DNA of 64,000 nt from Pseudopedobacter sp038243635 (GTDB taxonomy: Bacteria > Bacteroidota > Bacteroidia > Sphingobacteriales > Sphingobacteriaceae), in NCBI GenBank assembly GCA_038243635.1, contig JBBSQW010000015.1, positions 1 to 64,000 on the forward strand. Direction: 5' to 3'. Under the pieces are notes generated by a model, which did no database searches, was not told the origin of the DNA, and saw nothing but the letters and a program-made list of their open reading frames with translations. The position numbers and the translations under genes were made by a program. Positions 1 through 8,490 of this stretch are shown here, piece by piece (position 1 is the first letter of the stretch; each line of letters starts with the position of its first letter).

Positions 1-462
1 CAAAGTTTTTTCTTCTGAGAAATTTAATGCGCTTAGCAAGCTTATAAAATTCTTAGTCTGTGGGGTATCGAAGTTGAAATCTTCTAATACAATAACACTG
101 TTATCTTTAGCTTTATAAGCTAAAGCTGATTTACGAGCAACCTCTTTAAGTTTTTTGTTCAACTTAAAGCTATAGTCACGGGGTTGCGGGCCGAATACTC
201 TACCACCACCATTAAATAATGGAGATTTGATACTTCCTGCTCTTGCACCACCAGTTCCTTTTTGTTTGTACAACTTACGTGTAGAACCTGCAATCTCGTT
301 ACGCTGCTTTGACTTGTGAGTTCCTTGACGCTGATTTGCTAGGTACTGCTTTACATCTAAATAAATAGCGTGATCGTTTGGCTCAAAACCGAAGATTTCC
401 TCAGCAAGTTGCACCTTGGCACCTGTTTCTTTCCCTGAGACGTTTAATACTTTAACTTCCAT
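1..462 (-). CDS. rplD: 50S ribosomal protein L4 (partial, C-terminus outside window)
   Basis: My translation of the minus strand gives 154 residues starting MEVKVLNVSGKETGAKV, with the L4 RNA-binding signature KQKGTGGARAGS near residues 68-79 and the conserved GGGRVFGPQPRDY stretch. L4 binds 23S rRNA and its loop lines the peptide exit tunnel. The gene runs off the left edge, so about a quarter of the protein is missing. Its ATG lies one base after the rplC stop, so the two are translationally close and co-transcribed as in the usual S10 operon. The call is firm. Confidence 0.97.
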   Translation of the reverse strand, partial: MEVKVLNVSGKETGAKVQLAEEIFGFEPNDHAIYLDVKQYLANQRQGTHKSKQRNEIAGSTRKLYKQKGTGGARAGSIKSPLFNGGGRVFGPQPRDYSFKLNKKLKEVARKSALAYKAKDNSVIVLEDFNFDTPQTKNFISLLSALNFSEEKTL

Positions 463-463
463 C

Positions 464-1081
464 TTACTTCTCGATTAATACGTACGAACCCTTAGCTCCT
501 GGAATTGACCCACTCACTACTAATAAATTTTGCTCTGCAAATACTTTAACAACTTGAAGATTTTGAACTTTCACTCTGTCACCACCCATTCTACCGGCCA
601 TCCTCATTCCCTTGAACACTCTCGCTGGGTATGATGCTGCACCTAATGAACCTGGAGCTCTCAAACGGTTATGCTGACCGTGAGTTTGCATACCCACACC
701 GCTAAATCCGTGGCGTTTCACAACACCTTGAAATCCTTTACCTTTAGAAGTACCCACTACATCAACGTAGTCTCCTTCTAAAAAAAGATTAACATCTACA
801 ACTTCACCTAAAGTTTTCTCTTCTGTAAAGTACTTGAATTCCACAACTTTACGTTTAGGAGTAGTTCCAGCCTTAACAAAATGACCTTTTAGGGGAGCAG
901 AAGTGTTCTTCTCTTTTTTCTCATCGTAAGCTAACTGCACCGCAGCATAGCCATCTTGTTCGATGGTTCTCACTTGTGTTACCACACAAGGGCCAGCTTC
1001 TATCACAGTACATGGTATGTTTTTACCGTCTGCGTCGAAAATGCTGGTCATTCCTACTTTCTTTCCAATAATTCCTGACAT
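464..1081 (-). CDS. rplC: 50S ribosomal protein L3
   Basis: The 205-residue product begins MSGIIGKKVGMTSIFD, typical of bacterial L3, and carries the conserved central block GKGFQGVVKRHGFSG followed by THGQHNRLRAPGS, which includes the loop reaching the peptidyl-transferase centre. Length is normal. It is the first gene of this transcription unit and is followed at once by rplD. In most Bacteroidota rpsJ (S10) sits directly upstream, but here the upstream DNA is non-coding and then a gene on the other strand. A strong promoter lies about 75 bases before the start codon. Confidence 0.98.
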   Translation of the reverse strand: MSGIIGKKVGMTSIFDADGKNIPCTVIEAGPCVVTQVRTIEQDGYAAVQLAYDEKKEKNTSAPLKGHFVKAGTTPKRKVVEFKYFTEEKTLGEVVDVNLFLEGDYVDVVGTSKGKGFQGVVKRHGFSGVGMQTHGQHNRLRAPGSLGAASYPARVFKGMRMAGRMGGDRVKVQNLQVVKVFAEQNLLVVSGSIPGAKGSYVLIEK

Positions 1082-1104
1082 TTCTTAATTTAATTAACAC
1101 CCAT

Positions 1105-1122
1105 CGAAGCAGTAGGGCTTCG
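1105..1122 (-). promoter_or_regulatory. hairpin in the rplC leader
   Basis: The leader contains a 6-bp perfect stem (CGAAGC / GCTTCG) around a 6-base loop, between the predicted transcription start and the rplC start. It is a possible autoregulatory or mRNA-stability element; function is inferred only from its position. Confidence 0.35.
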
Positions 1123-1156
1123 TTCAAGGTGGACATAATATCCCCAAAAGGGAGGG

Positions 1157-1187
1157 CAAAGATAGAAAAGTCTTATTAATAATCAAA
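1157..1187 (-). promoter_or_regulatory. Bacteroidota-type promoter of the rplC-rplD operon
   Basis: On the minus strand TTTG (1187-1184) is followed after exactly 19 bases by TATCTTTG (1164-1157), a full match to the Bacteroidota sigma-A consensus TTTG-N19-TAnnTTTG. Transcription would start near 1150 and give a leader of roughly 70 bases. Confidence 0.75.
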
Positions 1188-1507
1188 CAGTTGGAAAGAA
1201 ATTTTTTAATATTTTATTCACAGCCAATAGCTTAGGGGAGATTTACCTTCGTTCAGATAGAACAAGTTCTCATTTAAAAAGCATTATACGCATGATGAGA
1301 ATGGCGCCGAAAAGAATCTTTAGAAAAAAAACGAAGGGGCTTTCCGAGCGAAGTCTGGTGCGTAAGAAAAAATTTGACCTATTTTATGGCTTGGCGTTGA
1401 ATCTTTCTGAATACTTAGAATGAAAAGCAGTTTGAACTAGCGAAACAATCATGTGTTAAATAATGTTAGACAATAAATATTTTATTAATACTTAATTTTA
1501 TTCTAAA
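1188..1507. other. intergenic region between the rplC promoter and the 1541 gene
   Basis: The spacer between the divergent rplC operon and the gene at 1541 has no convincing ORF, tRNA or repeat. A GC-richer patch near 1290-1370 reads like decayed coding DNA, but no protein could be recognised in it. Confidence 0.4.
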
Positions 1508-1515
1508 TATATTTG
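1508..1515 (+). promoter_or_regulatory. -7 element upstream of the 1541 gene
   Basis: TATATTTG matches TAnnTTTG and lies 25 bases before the ATG. No good -33 TTTG is present at the ideal spacing, so the promoter would be weak or need an activator. Confidence 0.5.
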
Positions 1516-1540
1516 TGTTTTACCCTTTACGATAATTTCT

Positions 1541-2413
1541 ATGAATTTAAACATTAACATTTTGTTTACTTATTTGATGCTACTATGTGGCAACATAACA
1601 GCGCAAACTCTGATAAAAGGAGTTGTGGTTTCCAGCATTGAGCCCATTCCTTACGCCACCATTGGCTTAAAGGGAAAAGATATTGGAACGGTAGCAAACG
1701 AAAAAGGAGCGTTCGTGTTAAATTTAAAAGATGAAAATCTTTCTGTTAAAGATGAACTTCTGATCTCTAGTGTTGGTTTTATAAGTAAAGTGATTAAATA
1801 CAAGGAGTTTATTGGAATTCACAGTCCTGTAACGATAACCCTAAACAAAAACAACATAGCGCTAACAGAAATTACAGTTAAACCTAAAAAGAAAAAAGAA
1901 AAAAAGTTCGGTAAAACTGGGGTTCCAAAGTTCACGAGCGCCGTTATGTTTACCCGTTATGAACTTGTAGATGATGCTTTAGGGAGAGAGATTGGCGGAG
2001 TTATAAAGATTGACAAGGATATAAAACTCAAGGACTTTAACATCTATGTTTGGAATCAGTTCAAAAACATAAAATTCAGATTAAAGTTTTACGATCTTAC
2101 CGAAGAAGATACGCCCGTTTTAATTTCTTTTGGAGACGATATTATTTTTGATGTGAATATTAAAAATGGATGGGTAAAAGTAAATCTGCAATCTTACAAT
2201 ATCTTTATTGAAGGAAAAAAAAGAATTGGCGTTACCATTCAATGGCTAAAAAGCGAATCTTTTGCAGACGCCAATAAAAACATCTTTCTTACAATTCCAG
2301 CAGCCATATCTCCATTTTCAAAAGGACTCCTCAGAGAAAAAAGCGAAGCGCTATGGACTTTCCCGAAAATTAACTTAAGCATGTATTTGACGGCAGATTC
2401 GTACTCAGACTAA
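1541..2413 (+). CDS. secreted protein with carboxypeptidase-regulatory-like domain
   Basis: A 290-residue protein with an N-terminal signal peptide (hydrophobic to about residue 21, ending ITAQ). Residues 23-110 form a CarboxypepD_reg-like beta-sandwich, with the usual order: GVVVSSIEPIPYATIGLKG, then a GTVANEKGAFVLN turn and an ISSVGF strand. A lysine-rich linker (PKKKKEKKFGK) leads to an unrecognised C-terminal half of about 165 residues. Such domains are common in Bacteroidota outer-membrane and surface proteins. The gene stands alone between divergent rplC and the convergent 2517 gene. The specific role is unknown. Confidence 0.8.
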   Translation: MNLNINILFTYLMLLCGNITAQTLIKGVVVSSIEPIPYATIGLKGKDIGTVANEKGAFVLNLKDENLSVKDELLISSVGFISKVIKYKEFIGIHSPVTITLNKNNIALTEITVKPKKKKEKKFGKTGVPKFTSAVMFTRYELVDDALGREIGGVIKIDKDIKLKDFNIYVWNQFKNIKFRLKFYDLTEEDTPVLISFGDDIIFDVNIKNGWVKVNLQSYNIFIEGKKRIGVTIQWLKSESFADANKNIFLTIPAAISPFSKGLLREKSEALWTFPKINLSMYLTADSYSD

Positions 2414-2516
2414 AAGGCGCTATAATTACTACTGTAAATAGCCAGATAGCATGTAATAACTGACCCATTTTAGATAGATACGTACTAAATCATAAATATC
2501 CGCATTAGAGAAACTT

Positions 2517-3269
2517 TTAAAGCTCTCTAATCCAAATATTTCTATAGCTTACTGAATCACCGTGATTTTGGAGCAATAAGGGCTCTTTATCATTATGCTT
2601 TTTGTAAGTAGGGATACCGGTATATTCTGTAGATCCCATTATGGTGGCATTATTTTGCACTAAAATGCCATTTTGAATAACCGTTATCCTTGCTTTAGCT
2701 TTAACTGACCCGTCCTGATTAAACCTAGGGGCGGTAAAAATTACGTCATAAGTTTGCCAGTCTCCTGGCTTTCTATTTGCATTTACTAAAGGTATTAACT
2801 GTTTGTAAATACTTCCGGCCTGGCCATTTACATAGGTTTTATTATTGTATGAGTCCAAAACTTGTAGTTCATATCTACTCATAAGAAAAATACCGCTATT
2901 TCCTCTGCCCTGTCCGCTACCCTTAACAATTTCTGGAGCTCTCCATTCAATGTGTAGCTGGCAATCTCCAAATACTTTTTTCGTAACAATACCTCCCGAT
3001 TCGTTAGCTACTGTTATCGCTTCTTTCTCTACTTTCCATTTAACATCACCTCCGTTTTCACCCTTCCATTCGTTTATATCATGACCATTAAACAAAACAA
3101 TAGCGTCTGATGGAGCATCATTGTTTGTATGACCAGGCGTTACAATCATCGGTTCTGGAAGCCAAACTTCGGTATCTTCTGGTTTCACCTTTTTTTCCTG
3201 AGCTTTTGTATTTGCAATAGCAAAAAAGCTCGTAAGCGCTAGGCTTAAAACTATAGTCCTTTTATTCAT
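2517..3269 (-). CDS. exported DUF1080 protein (3-keto-disaccharide hydrolase/lyase family)
   Basis: A 250-residue protein with a signal peptide (to about residue 23, TKAQ). The rest is one DUF1080 concanavalin/LamG-like beta-jellyroll: IVLFNGHDINEWKGE, then CQLHIEWRAP, a GNSGIFLMSRYELQVLDS core and a C-terminal YRNIWIREL strand. Members of this family have been shown to act on 3-keto-glycosides; others are uncharacterised. It is the last of three same-strand genes (30-base gap from the propeller-azurin gene), so it is probably made with them and works in the periplasm or at the surface. Family assignment is secure; the substrate is inferred. Confidence 0.85.
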   Translation of the reverse strand: MNKRTIVLSLALTSFFAIANTKAQEKKVKPEDTEVWLPEPMIVTPGHTNNDAPSDAIVLFNGHDINEWKGENGGDVKWKVEKEAITVANESGGIVTKKVFGDCQLHIEWRAPEIVKGSGQGRGNSGIFLMSRYELQVLDSYNNKTYVNGQAGSIYKQLIPLVNANRKPGDWQTYDVIFTAPRFNQDGSVKAKARITVIQNGILVQNNATIMGSTEYTGIPTYKKHNDKEPLLLQNHGDSVSYRNIWIREL

Positions 3270-3299
3270 TTTCAGTAGTTTGGATGTTATCTATTAAAA

Positions 3300-5369
3300 T
3301 TATTTATCAATTACTTTCATTATTCCTCTCATAATTAAATAATGCCCCGAGTAGGTGCATACAAAATCATAATCTCCCGCTTTAGCAGGAGCAGTAAAAT
3401 AGATAGTATCAGACTGATTAGGTTGTAAAAGAGCGGTATAAAAAATGACGTCTTTGGTGTTAGGTACGTAATTTAACTGCTCTGCATTTAAACCTAGCTT
3501 AAGTGCTAATTCCCCCACTACCGACGCTTTTCCAGGGTTTGTAAAAACCATATTATGAAGCATATCATCCGTATTTTTAAATGTCAGCTTTATTTTTGTG
3601 CCCGCCTTAATGCTAATGTTATCAATACTGAATTTTAAACCCGGCTTTGGCGTGATTACAATCGTTTTATCTGGTCCGTTTGTCCAGTCAGCTGGCATTT
3701 TAGTTTGTCTTTTTGTTACTTTTGTTATTTCAGTTTTGGAAACAGAACTTTGCGTTGCTGCTATAGCGTGTGCTTTTTTTGCCACTTTTGGCATGGGGTG
3801 ATTGTGGGCATGAACATCGGCCAGCCCAACTCTATTTCTATCAGTGATAGCTAATTTTGCACCTGATGGAACAGAATTTAAAGTGTAATAACCAAAATTA
3901 TGCAGCAACGCGTAATTATCTGTAGATTTCACATCTACTGCTTTAATCTCATAAATATATCCATTAATTAAGCTATCTACCACTATTCTCACGCTCATTT
4001 TATCCTCGCTAATTTCTAGCGCCTTTATTTCACGCTTTGCTTGATTAATTACCGGACTGCCATACTTGCTATGATATTTATAGGTAAAACTCGTTACGTT
4101 ATAAGACGAGGCAAGTTTTGCTTCCGCTTCACTCACTTCTTTAGTAAAGTTTATCTTAAAACCATCAGGCTGGGCCACAATTGAATGAATTTCAAACGGG
4201 ATTTTCCCATTCCAAGACAATTGCTGTAAGCCAAAAAGTTTATCGCCGGTAGAACCCCATCCTCTCGAAGTCATCCCAACAAACATGCTTTTATCAGAAC
4301 CCCAATTCATTCTTAAAATACCAGAAGAAAACCCTTCCCTAAAAGGAAAAACTGCACCCTGATAAACGCCATTTACTTTCTCTAAGTTTACACGCATAAT
4401 CTTGCTTTGGCCCTGATCGCCAACAAAAAGTTGCCCTTTAAATGGCCCCATACTGCCTTGGCTATCATAATTTAACATCCCGGAAGTTGATACCCCTAAT
4501 ATAGAATGCGGAAACCACACAGATGGTGTTTTTAAACCAGGTACTCTTTTTGCAACTTCAAATTTAGGCTCACCAGTATCGGGAATATCTTTTTTCCTAA
4601 GTTTAACAGGAGAATCTGGTTGATCTGCCCAGATTAAACCAGCTGGATTACCTAAAAAATCGCTTTTTTCTATATGTGTTATATTACCAGACCCTACCCA
4701 GTCTCCTTGGTTTTCTGAGTAAAAAATGTCTCCCTCATCATTCAATGCAAACCCAGCAGGTGAACGCAAACCTGTCGCAAATGGCTCTACTCTCCCATCA
4801 GGCCAAATTTTGAGCATCCAACCATCCCATTTTGAAAGACTCTCTCCATAACCAATCCATCCCAAATTAAGCGTAACCAGCATGGAACCATCTTTCGCTA
4901 AAACCGGCCCATAAGCATACTCATGATAATTTCCTGCTAATGGCCAAGTTGCCATTGTATAATATTCATCAGCTATACCGTCACCATTCAAATCTCTCAA
5001 ACGGGTTAATTCTGATCTTTGCATTACATAAATATCGTTATTGATATAGTTAATACCCAATACCTCATGCATACCTTGTGCAAATAGCTTATATAGAGGT
5101 GATTGCCCATTTCTCATATATGGGTTAGTAATCATCCAAACATCTCCTTTTCTAGTTGAAACCGCCAAAACATCATTTGGCAACAAAACCATCCCACCAA
5201 CTTCCAACTCTACGTTTTGTGGTATAGGAATCGTTTTAAGAATGTAAAATTCATCTTCCTTTTGTGTTTTTATGGTGTCAGATTCTTGACCAAATGAATT
5301 ACTTATATTCAACATTGCTACAATCACAACGCTGAGGGCTAGGATAAAGTTAAATTTATGTTTTTTCAT
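3300..5369 (-). CDS. beta-propeller dehydrogenase-like protein fused to an azurin-type copper domain
   Basis: A 689-residue exported protein (signal peptide to about residue 27). Residues 50-400 look like the six-bladed propeller of soluble glucose dehydrogenase/PVC-type proteins, including a DLNGDGIADEYY calcium-binding-like loop. An Ig-like segment (about 400-510) and a His-rich linker (VHAHNHPMPK) follow. Residues 575-689 are a plastocyanin/azurin domain: His605 in DMLHNMVF and Cys671, His676, Met680 in FVCTYSGHYLIM, with exactly the azurin C-x4-H-x3-M spacing. A type 1 copper site suggests electron transfer outside the cytoplasm. It is the middle gene of a three-gene unit, 10 and 30 bases from its neighbours. 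The enzymatic reaction is not known from sequence. Confidence 0.8.
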   Translation of the reverse strand: MKKHKFNFILALSVVIVAMLNISNSFGQESDTIKTQKEDEFYILKTIPIPQNVELEVGGMVLLPNDVLAVSTRKGDVWMITNPYMRNGQSPLYKLFAQGMHEVLGINYINNDIYVMQRSELTRLRDLNGDGIADEYYTMATWPLAGNYHEYAYGPVLAKDGSMLVTLNLGWIGYGESLSKWDGWMLKIWPDGRVEPFATGLRSPAGFALNDEGDIFYSENQGDWVGSGNITHIEKSDFLGNPAGLIWADQPDSPVKLRKKDIPDTGEPKFEVAKRVPGLKTPSVWFPHSILGVSTSGMLNYDSQGSMGPFKGQLFVGDQGQSKIMRVNLEKVNGVYQGAVFPFREGFSSGILRMNWGSDKSMFVGMTSRGWGSTGDKLFGLQQLSWNGKIPFEIHSIVAQPDGFKINFTKEVSEAEAKLASSYNVTSFTYKYHSKYGSPVINQAKREIKALEISEDKMSVRIVVDSLINGYIYEIKAVDVKSTDNYALLHNFGYYTLNSVPSGAKLAITDRNRVGLADVHAHNHPMPKVAKKAHAIAATQSSVSKTEITKVTKRQTKMPADWTNGPDKTIVITPKPGLKFSIDNISIKAGTKIKLTFKNTDDMLHNMVFTNPGKASVVGELALKLGLNAEQLNYVPNTKDVIFYTALLQPNQSDTIYFTAPAKAGDYDFVCTYSGHYLIMRGIMKVIDK

Positions 5370-5379
5370 TATTTTTTAA

Positions 5380-6774
5380 TTACCAGATAATTGCATACTG
5401 AATTGAACCATTTTTAGGCTGATATGGAATAACCAACTCTTTAAGCCCGTTGCTTTCGCGGATGATTGCCTTAGCACTAGACTTTAAATCGATATAATAT
5501 TCTCGATCGTTAATCACAAAAAAATTGTTTCCTAAATCGGTTATGCTTTTGGCGCTTACTAGCCTAGCATATAAGTTGTTTAAGGAACCCGTTGCTTTTA
5601 AGGTTCTTAATACCTGATGATTTTCTATTATAATTTCGTCTTCTACAGCTAAACCCTGCCACTCATATTTAAAAGTTGGATAACCATTTTGATTTAAGGC
5701 GTAACCTTTAAAACGTATGTCATCAAATTTCAAGGAATCTGCCCATGGATCAGTAGGGGAATTTAACACTCCAAAAGTTGGAGCATTTAGAAATTTCAAT
5801 GGATTACCCAAAGGTCTTGCAGTTTGAGGCTCCCCGCGTTCATGCCACATATCGGTAACATCCATAAAACCACCTTTCCATATTTGTATTAGTGAACCTT
5901 GAAGTGGATTATAGGTGAAATGAATTTTATCTAAAGAACCTACTGAAATAGTATGGGTGAGTTTTTTACGATTAAATATGATAAAACTTCTCAGCAAATA
6001 GGGATGCTGATTAGGTTCTAATAAAATCGGATTTGTTACGCTGTCGTTGTTCTCCAATTGAGCAATCTGTTCTTTTGGTACTGAAGAGGTATATTTAATA
6101 TCCCTAACAGCTACATCGCCTTCCGCAGTAAAAATTAATGATTTGTTACCGGCATTTACTGTTTCATCAGGTAATTCCACGTTTTGTTGCACCAAAACCC
6201 CATTGATATAAACTTCCAGAAATCTTGCGTTATTTGTTTTCTTTCCGCTAGCGTCAAACTCAGTTGCTTTAAATTTCACGAGCAATTGTTGCCATAAGCC
6301 CGGTGCATTGGCTGCATTGCTCAATGGAGCATTACCGATTTTTGAATTGTTGGAAATTGAAGGTTTTGTAACTATCCCTCCTAAATCAGAATATGTTGGA
6401 TTGGCAATTCCCCAGCTATCTCCCAAATTAAGCAAATATTGATTGAGGAAAGCTATCGAAAACTTAGCGTTAGCATTCAACATAAAATCCATGCTGAGTG
6501 TAAGGTCTCCAAACTCTTTTTTGGATTGCAATGAAGCAACTTCTTGCTTAGTAGAACTTAAAAGTATAATTCCACTCCCATTTTGCTTACTAATTTTCTT
6601 TGGATTTTTGAAATCGAAACTTACTAAGCTTTGTTCGCTGACGTTTTTTGAAGAAGAATTAAAATCTTTGAGCGTTAAGTTCTGCCCAGAAAAATTCAGG
6701 TTCTGCGCTGCGCAAAATCCAGATAGTATTAAACATAGCAACGCTATATTTAAAAATTTAAAAGTTTTTTTCAT
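5380..6774 (-). CDS. exported LamG/DUF1080-like protein, first gene of the propeller-azurin unit
   Basis: A 464-residue protein with a signal peptide (to about residue 23, FCAAQ). The N-terminal half resembles the DUF1080 jellyroll: FGDLTLSMDFMLNANAKFSIAF, a GLWQQLLVKFKATEFD strand and an FLEVYINGVLVQQNVELP strand. The second half, beginning PYLLRSFIIFNRKKLTHTIS and containing GGFMDVTDMWHERGEPQT, resembles a domain found beside propeller/haem proteins in PVC-group bacteria. I recognise the domain style but know no assigned function. It is first in the unit, 10 bases before the propeller-azurin gene. Confidence 0.6.
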   Translation of the reverse strand: MKKTFKFLNIALLCLILSGFCAAQNLNFSGQNLTLKDFNSSSKNVSEQSLVSFDFKNPKKISKQNGSGIILLSSTKQEVASLQSKKEFGDLTLSMDFMLNANAKFSIAFLNQYLLNLGDSWGIANPTYSDLGGIVTKPSISNNSKIGNAPLSNAANAPGLWQQLLVKFKATEFDASGKKTNNARFLEVYINGVLVQQNVELPDETVNAGNKSLIFTAEGDVAVRDIKYTSSVPKEQIAQLENNDSVTNPILLEPNQHPYLLRSFIIFNRKKLTHTISVGSLDKIHFTYNPLQGSLIQIWKGGFMDVTDMWHERGEPQTARPLGNPLKFLNAPTFGVLNSPTDPWADSLKFDDIRFKGYALNQNGYPTFKYEWQGLAVEDEIIIENHQVLRTLKATGSLNNLYARLVSAKSITDLGNNFFVINDREYYIDLKSSAKAIIRESNGLKELVIPYQPKNGSIQYAIIW

Positions 6775-7014
6775 TAAAAAAATTTATGATCGGTTAACTG
6801 AATGCAATCGGTTGCGTAAATTCAGCTATTAATTTCAAAAAAGCAAATAACTTCTCTTATTTATTACCATTAGTAAAGAATTTTAAGAAACTATTTAATC
6901 AAGAACAAGCTTATTAGAGAAAATTTGAAGATTATTAACCTAAGACAAGAATTTAGGAAGGAAGAATCAGCTCGGTCTAAATTCAGGATATTAATAAACA
7001 TTACACCCCAGAAT
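6775..7014. other. intergenic region before the propeller-azurin unit
   Basis: An A+T-rich gap of 240 bases between the 3' end of nuoN and the start of the 6774 gene. It must hold the promoter for that unit, but no clean TAnnTTTG was found on the minus strand. No terminator hairpin for nuoN is evident. Confidence 0.4.
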
Positions 7015-8487
7015 TTATCCGATAAACAAATTTAATAGGCTAGGAAAAACCCCCAGCAATAGAGTTAAAAACGTAAGTAATATGGTTAGTAAAACTAACC
7101 ACGTACTGGTTTTAACAATACATAGTTGATTATCAGATTTTTTGAGAAAGAAATACAGGGGAATTTTAAGGTAATAGAATAAAGAGATTACGGTAGTTAA
7201 AACAGCAATAACCAAAAGTGTAGTTATATATATGCTAGATCCGTTGAAACTTATTAAACTTGAAAACACCAAGAACTTTGCAATGAAGCCTGCCGTTGGC
7301 GGAATTCCCGTTAGCGATACCATTAGAATTACTAAACAAACTCCGACCGCAGGAATGCTTTTCCCTAATCCTTTAAAGCTGGATATGTTAATAAAGCCAT
7401 AATTGTTTTCTATATGAGCTAATCCCATAAAAACACCAATGTTGGCAATGCTGTAAACTACCAAGTAAAATAAAACGGCATTTAAAATTAGAGCTTGTGG
7501 CAAAACAAAAAGCATCAATATAAAACCGGTATGCCCAATGGCCGAATAAGCCATCATGCGTTTAGCATCATCTTGAAAAACTGCGGCAATGTTTCCTAAA
7601 ACCATAGATGTTGCGGCAGCAAAAACAATAAATTGATTTAATGTGCCGCCAATTTGAAAATAGGGCAATAAATAATAAAGAAATCCAAAAATCGCGATCT
7701 TTGGCGCTGTTGATAAAAAAGAAACTACGGAAATTGGCGCAACCTGATAGGCATCGGGTGTCCAAAAATGAAATGGTACTGCCGATAATTTAAAACTAAT
7801 CCCCGCTAAAACCAGTATGATTGCAAGTGCAGACGGGGCACTTCCAATTTGCAACAACCCGTTTACCAAAGCATCTCCGTATAAATTAATTGTGCCGGTG
7901 AAGCCGTAAATCAAGCTGATGCCATAAAGCATAATTGCAGAAACTACTGCTCCAAACAAAACGTACTTCATCCCCGCTTCTGCTTGGTTCTTTTGATAGG
8001 CGTTGTAGCTCACCAGCAAATAAGACGCTAAGGAAAGCATTTCTATAGAAAGGTAAAGCATCAGCAAGTTTGCGGAAGAAACAAGCAAGAACATACCTAA
8101 AACACCTGCTATGAAAATACTAATTAAGTCATTGATTCCTTTGGGATGTTTTTTTAATCGCTCATCCTGATAAAAGAAAAACAGTGAGCATAAAGACACT
8201 GTAACAATCAGCAATTTGAACTGAATGGCTGATTTAGAGAAAACAAACATCCCATTAAACAACAACGCTGTGTTTTGGAACTTGATTAAATCGTGAACTA
8301 AAAAACCTCCGCTAATTGTTAAAGTAAGCCCTGCTAAAACTGCAACTATCACTTTGCTTTTCTCGACAAATAAATCAGTAAGGATAACCACCAAAAAACC
8401 TATAACGAGAGCCCACTCGCTGCACAAATAGGGCAACGACTTTAAAATATCGGTTGTGGTTTGACTGATGTCTGGCAAATTCTGCAT
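7015..8487 (-). CDS. nuoN: NADH-quinone oxidoreductase subunit N
   Basis: A 490-residue polytopic membrane protein of the antiporter-like complex I family (NuoN/ND2), with about 14 hydrophobic segments. The core KYVLFGAVVSAIMLYGISLIYG and the SFKLSAVPFHFWTPDAYQ motif, with its conserved Lys, are present, as is DDAKRMMAYSAIGHTGF. It forms part of the proton-pumping membrane arm. It is the last gene of the nuoHIJKLMN block and lies 3 bases after the stop of the unrelated MuiA-like gene, which separates it from nuoM. Length is normal. Confidence 0.95.
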   Translation of the reverse strand: MQNLPDISQTTTDILKSLPYLCSEWALVIGFLVVILTDLFVEKSKVIVAVLAGLTLTISGGFLVHDLIKFQNTALLFNGMFVFSKSAIQFKLLIVTVSLCSLFFFYQDERLKKHPKGINDLISIFIAGVLGMFLLVSSANLLMLYLSIEMLSLASYLLVSYNAYQKNQAEAGMKYVLFGAVVSAIMLYGISLIYGFTGTINLYGDALVNGLLQIGSAPSALAIILVLAGISFKLSAVPFHFWTPDAYQVAPISVVSFLSTAPKIAIFGFLYYLLPYFQIGGTLNQFIVFAAATSMVLGNIAAVFQDDAKRMMAYSAIGHTGFILMLFVLPQALILNAVLFYLVVYSIANIGVFMGLAHIENNYGFINISSFKGLGKSIPAVGVCLVILMVSLTGIPPTAGFIAKFLVFSSLISFNGSSIYITTLLVIAVLTTVISLFYYLKIPLYFFLKKSDNQLCIVKTSTWLVLLTILLTFLTLLLGVFPSLLNLFIG

Positions 8488-8490
8488 CTC

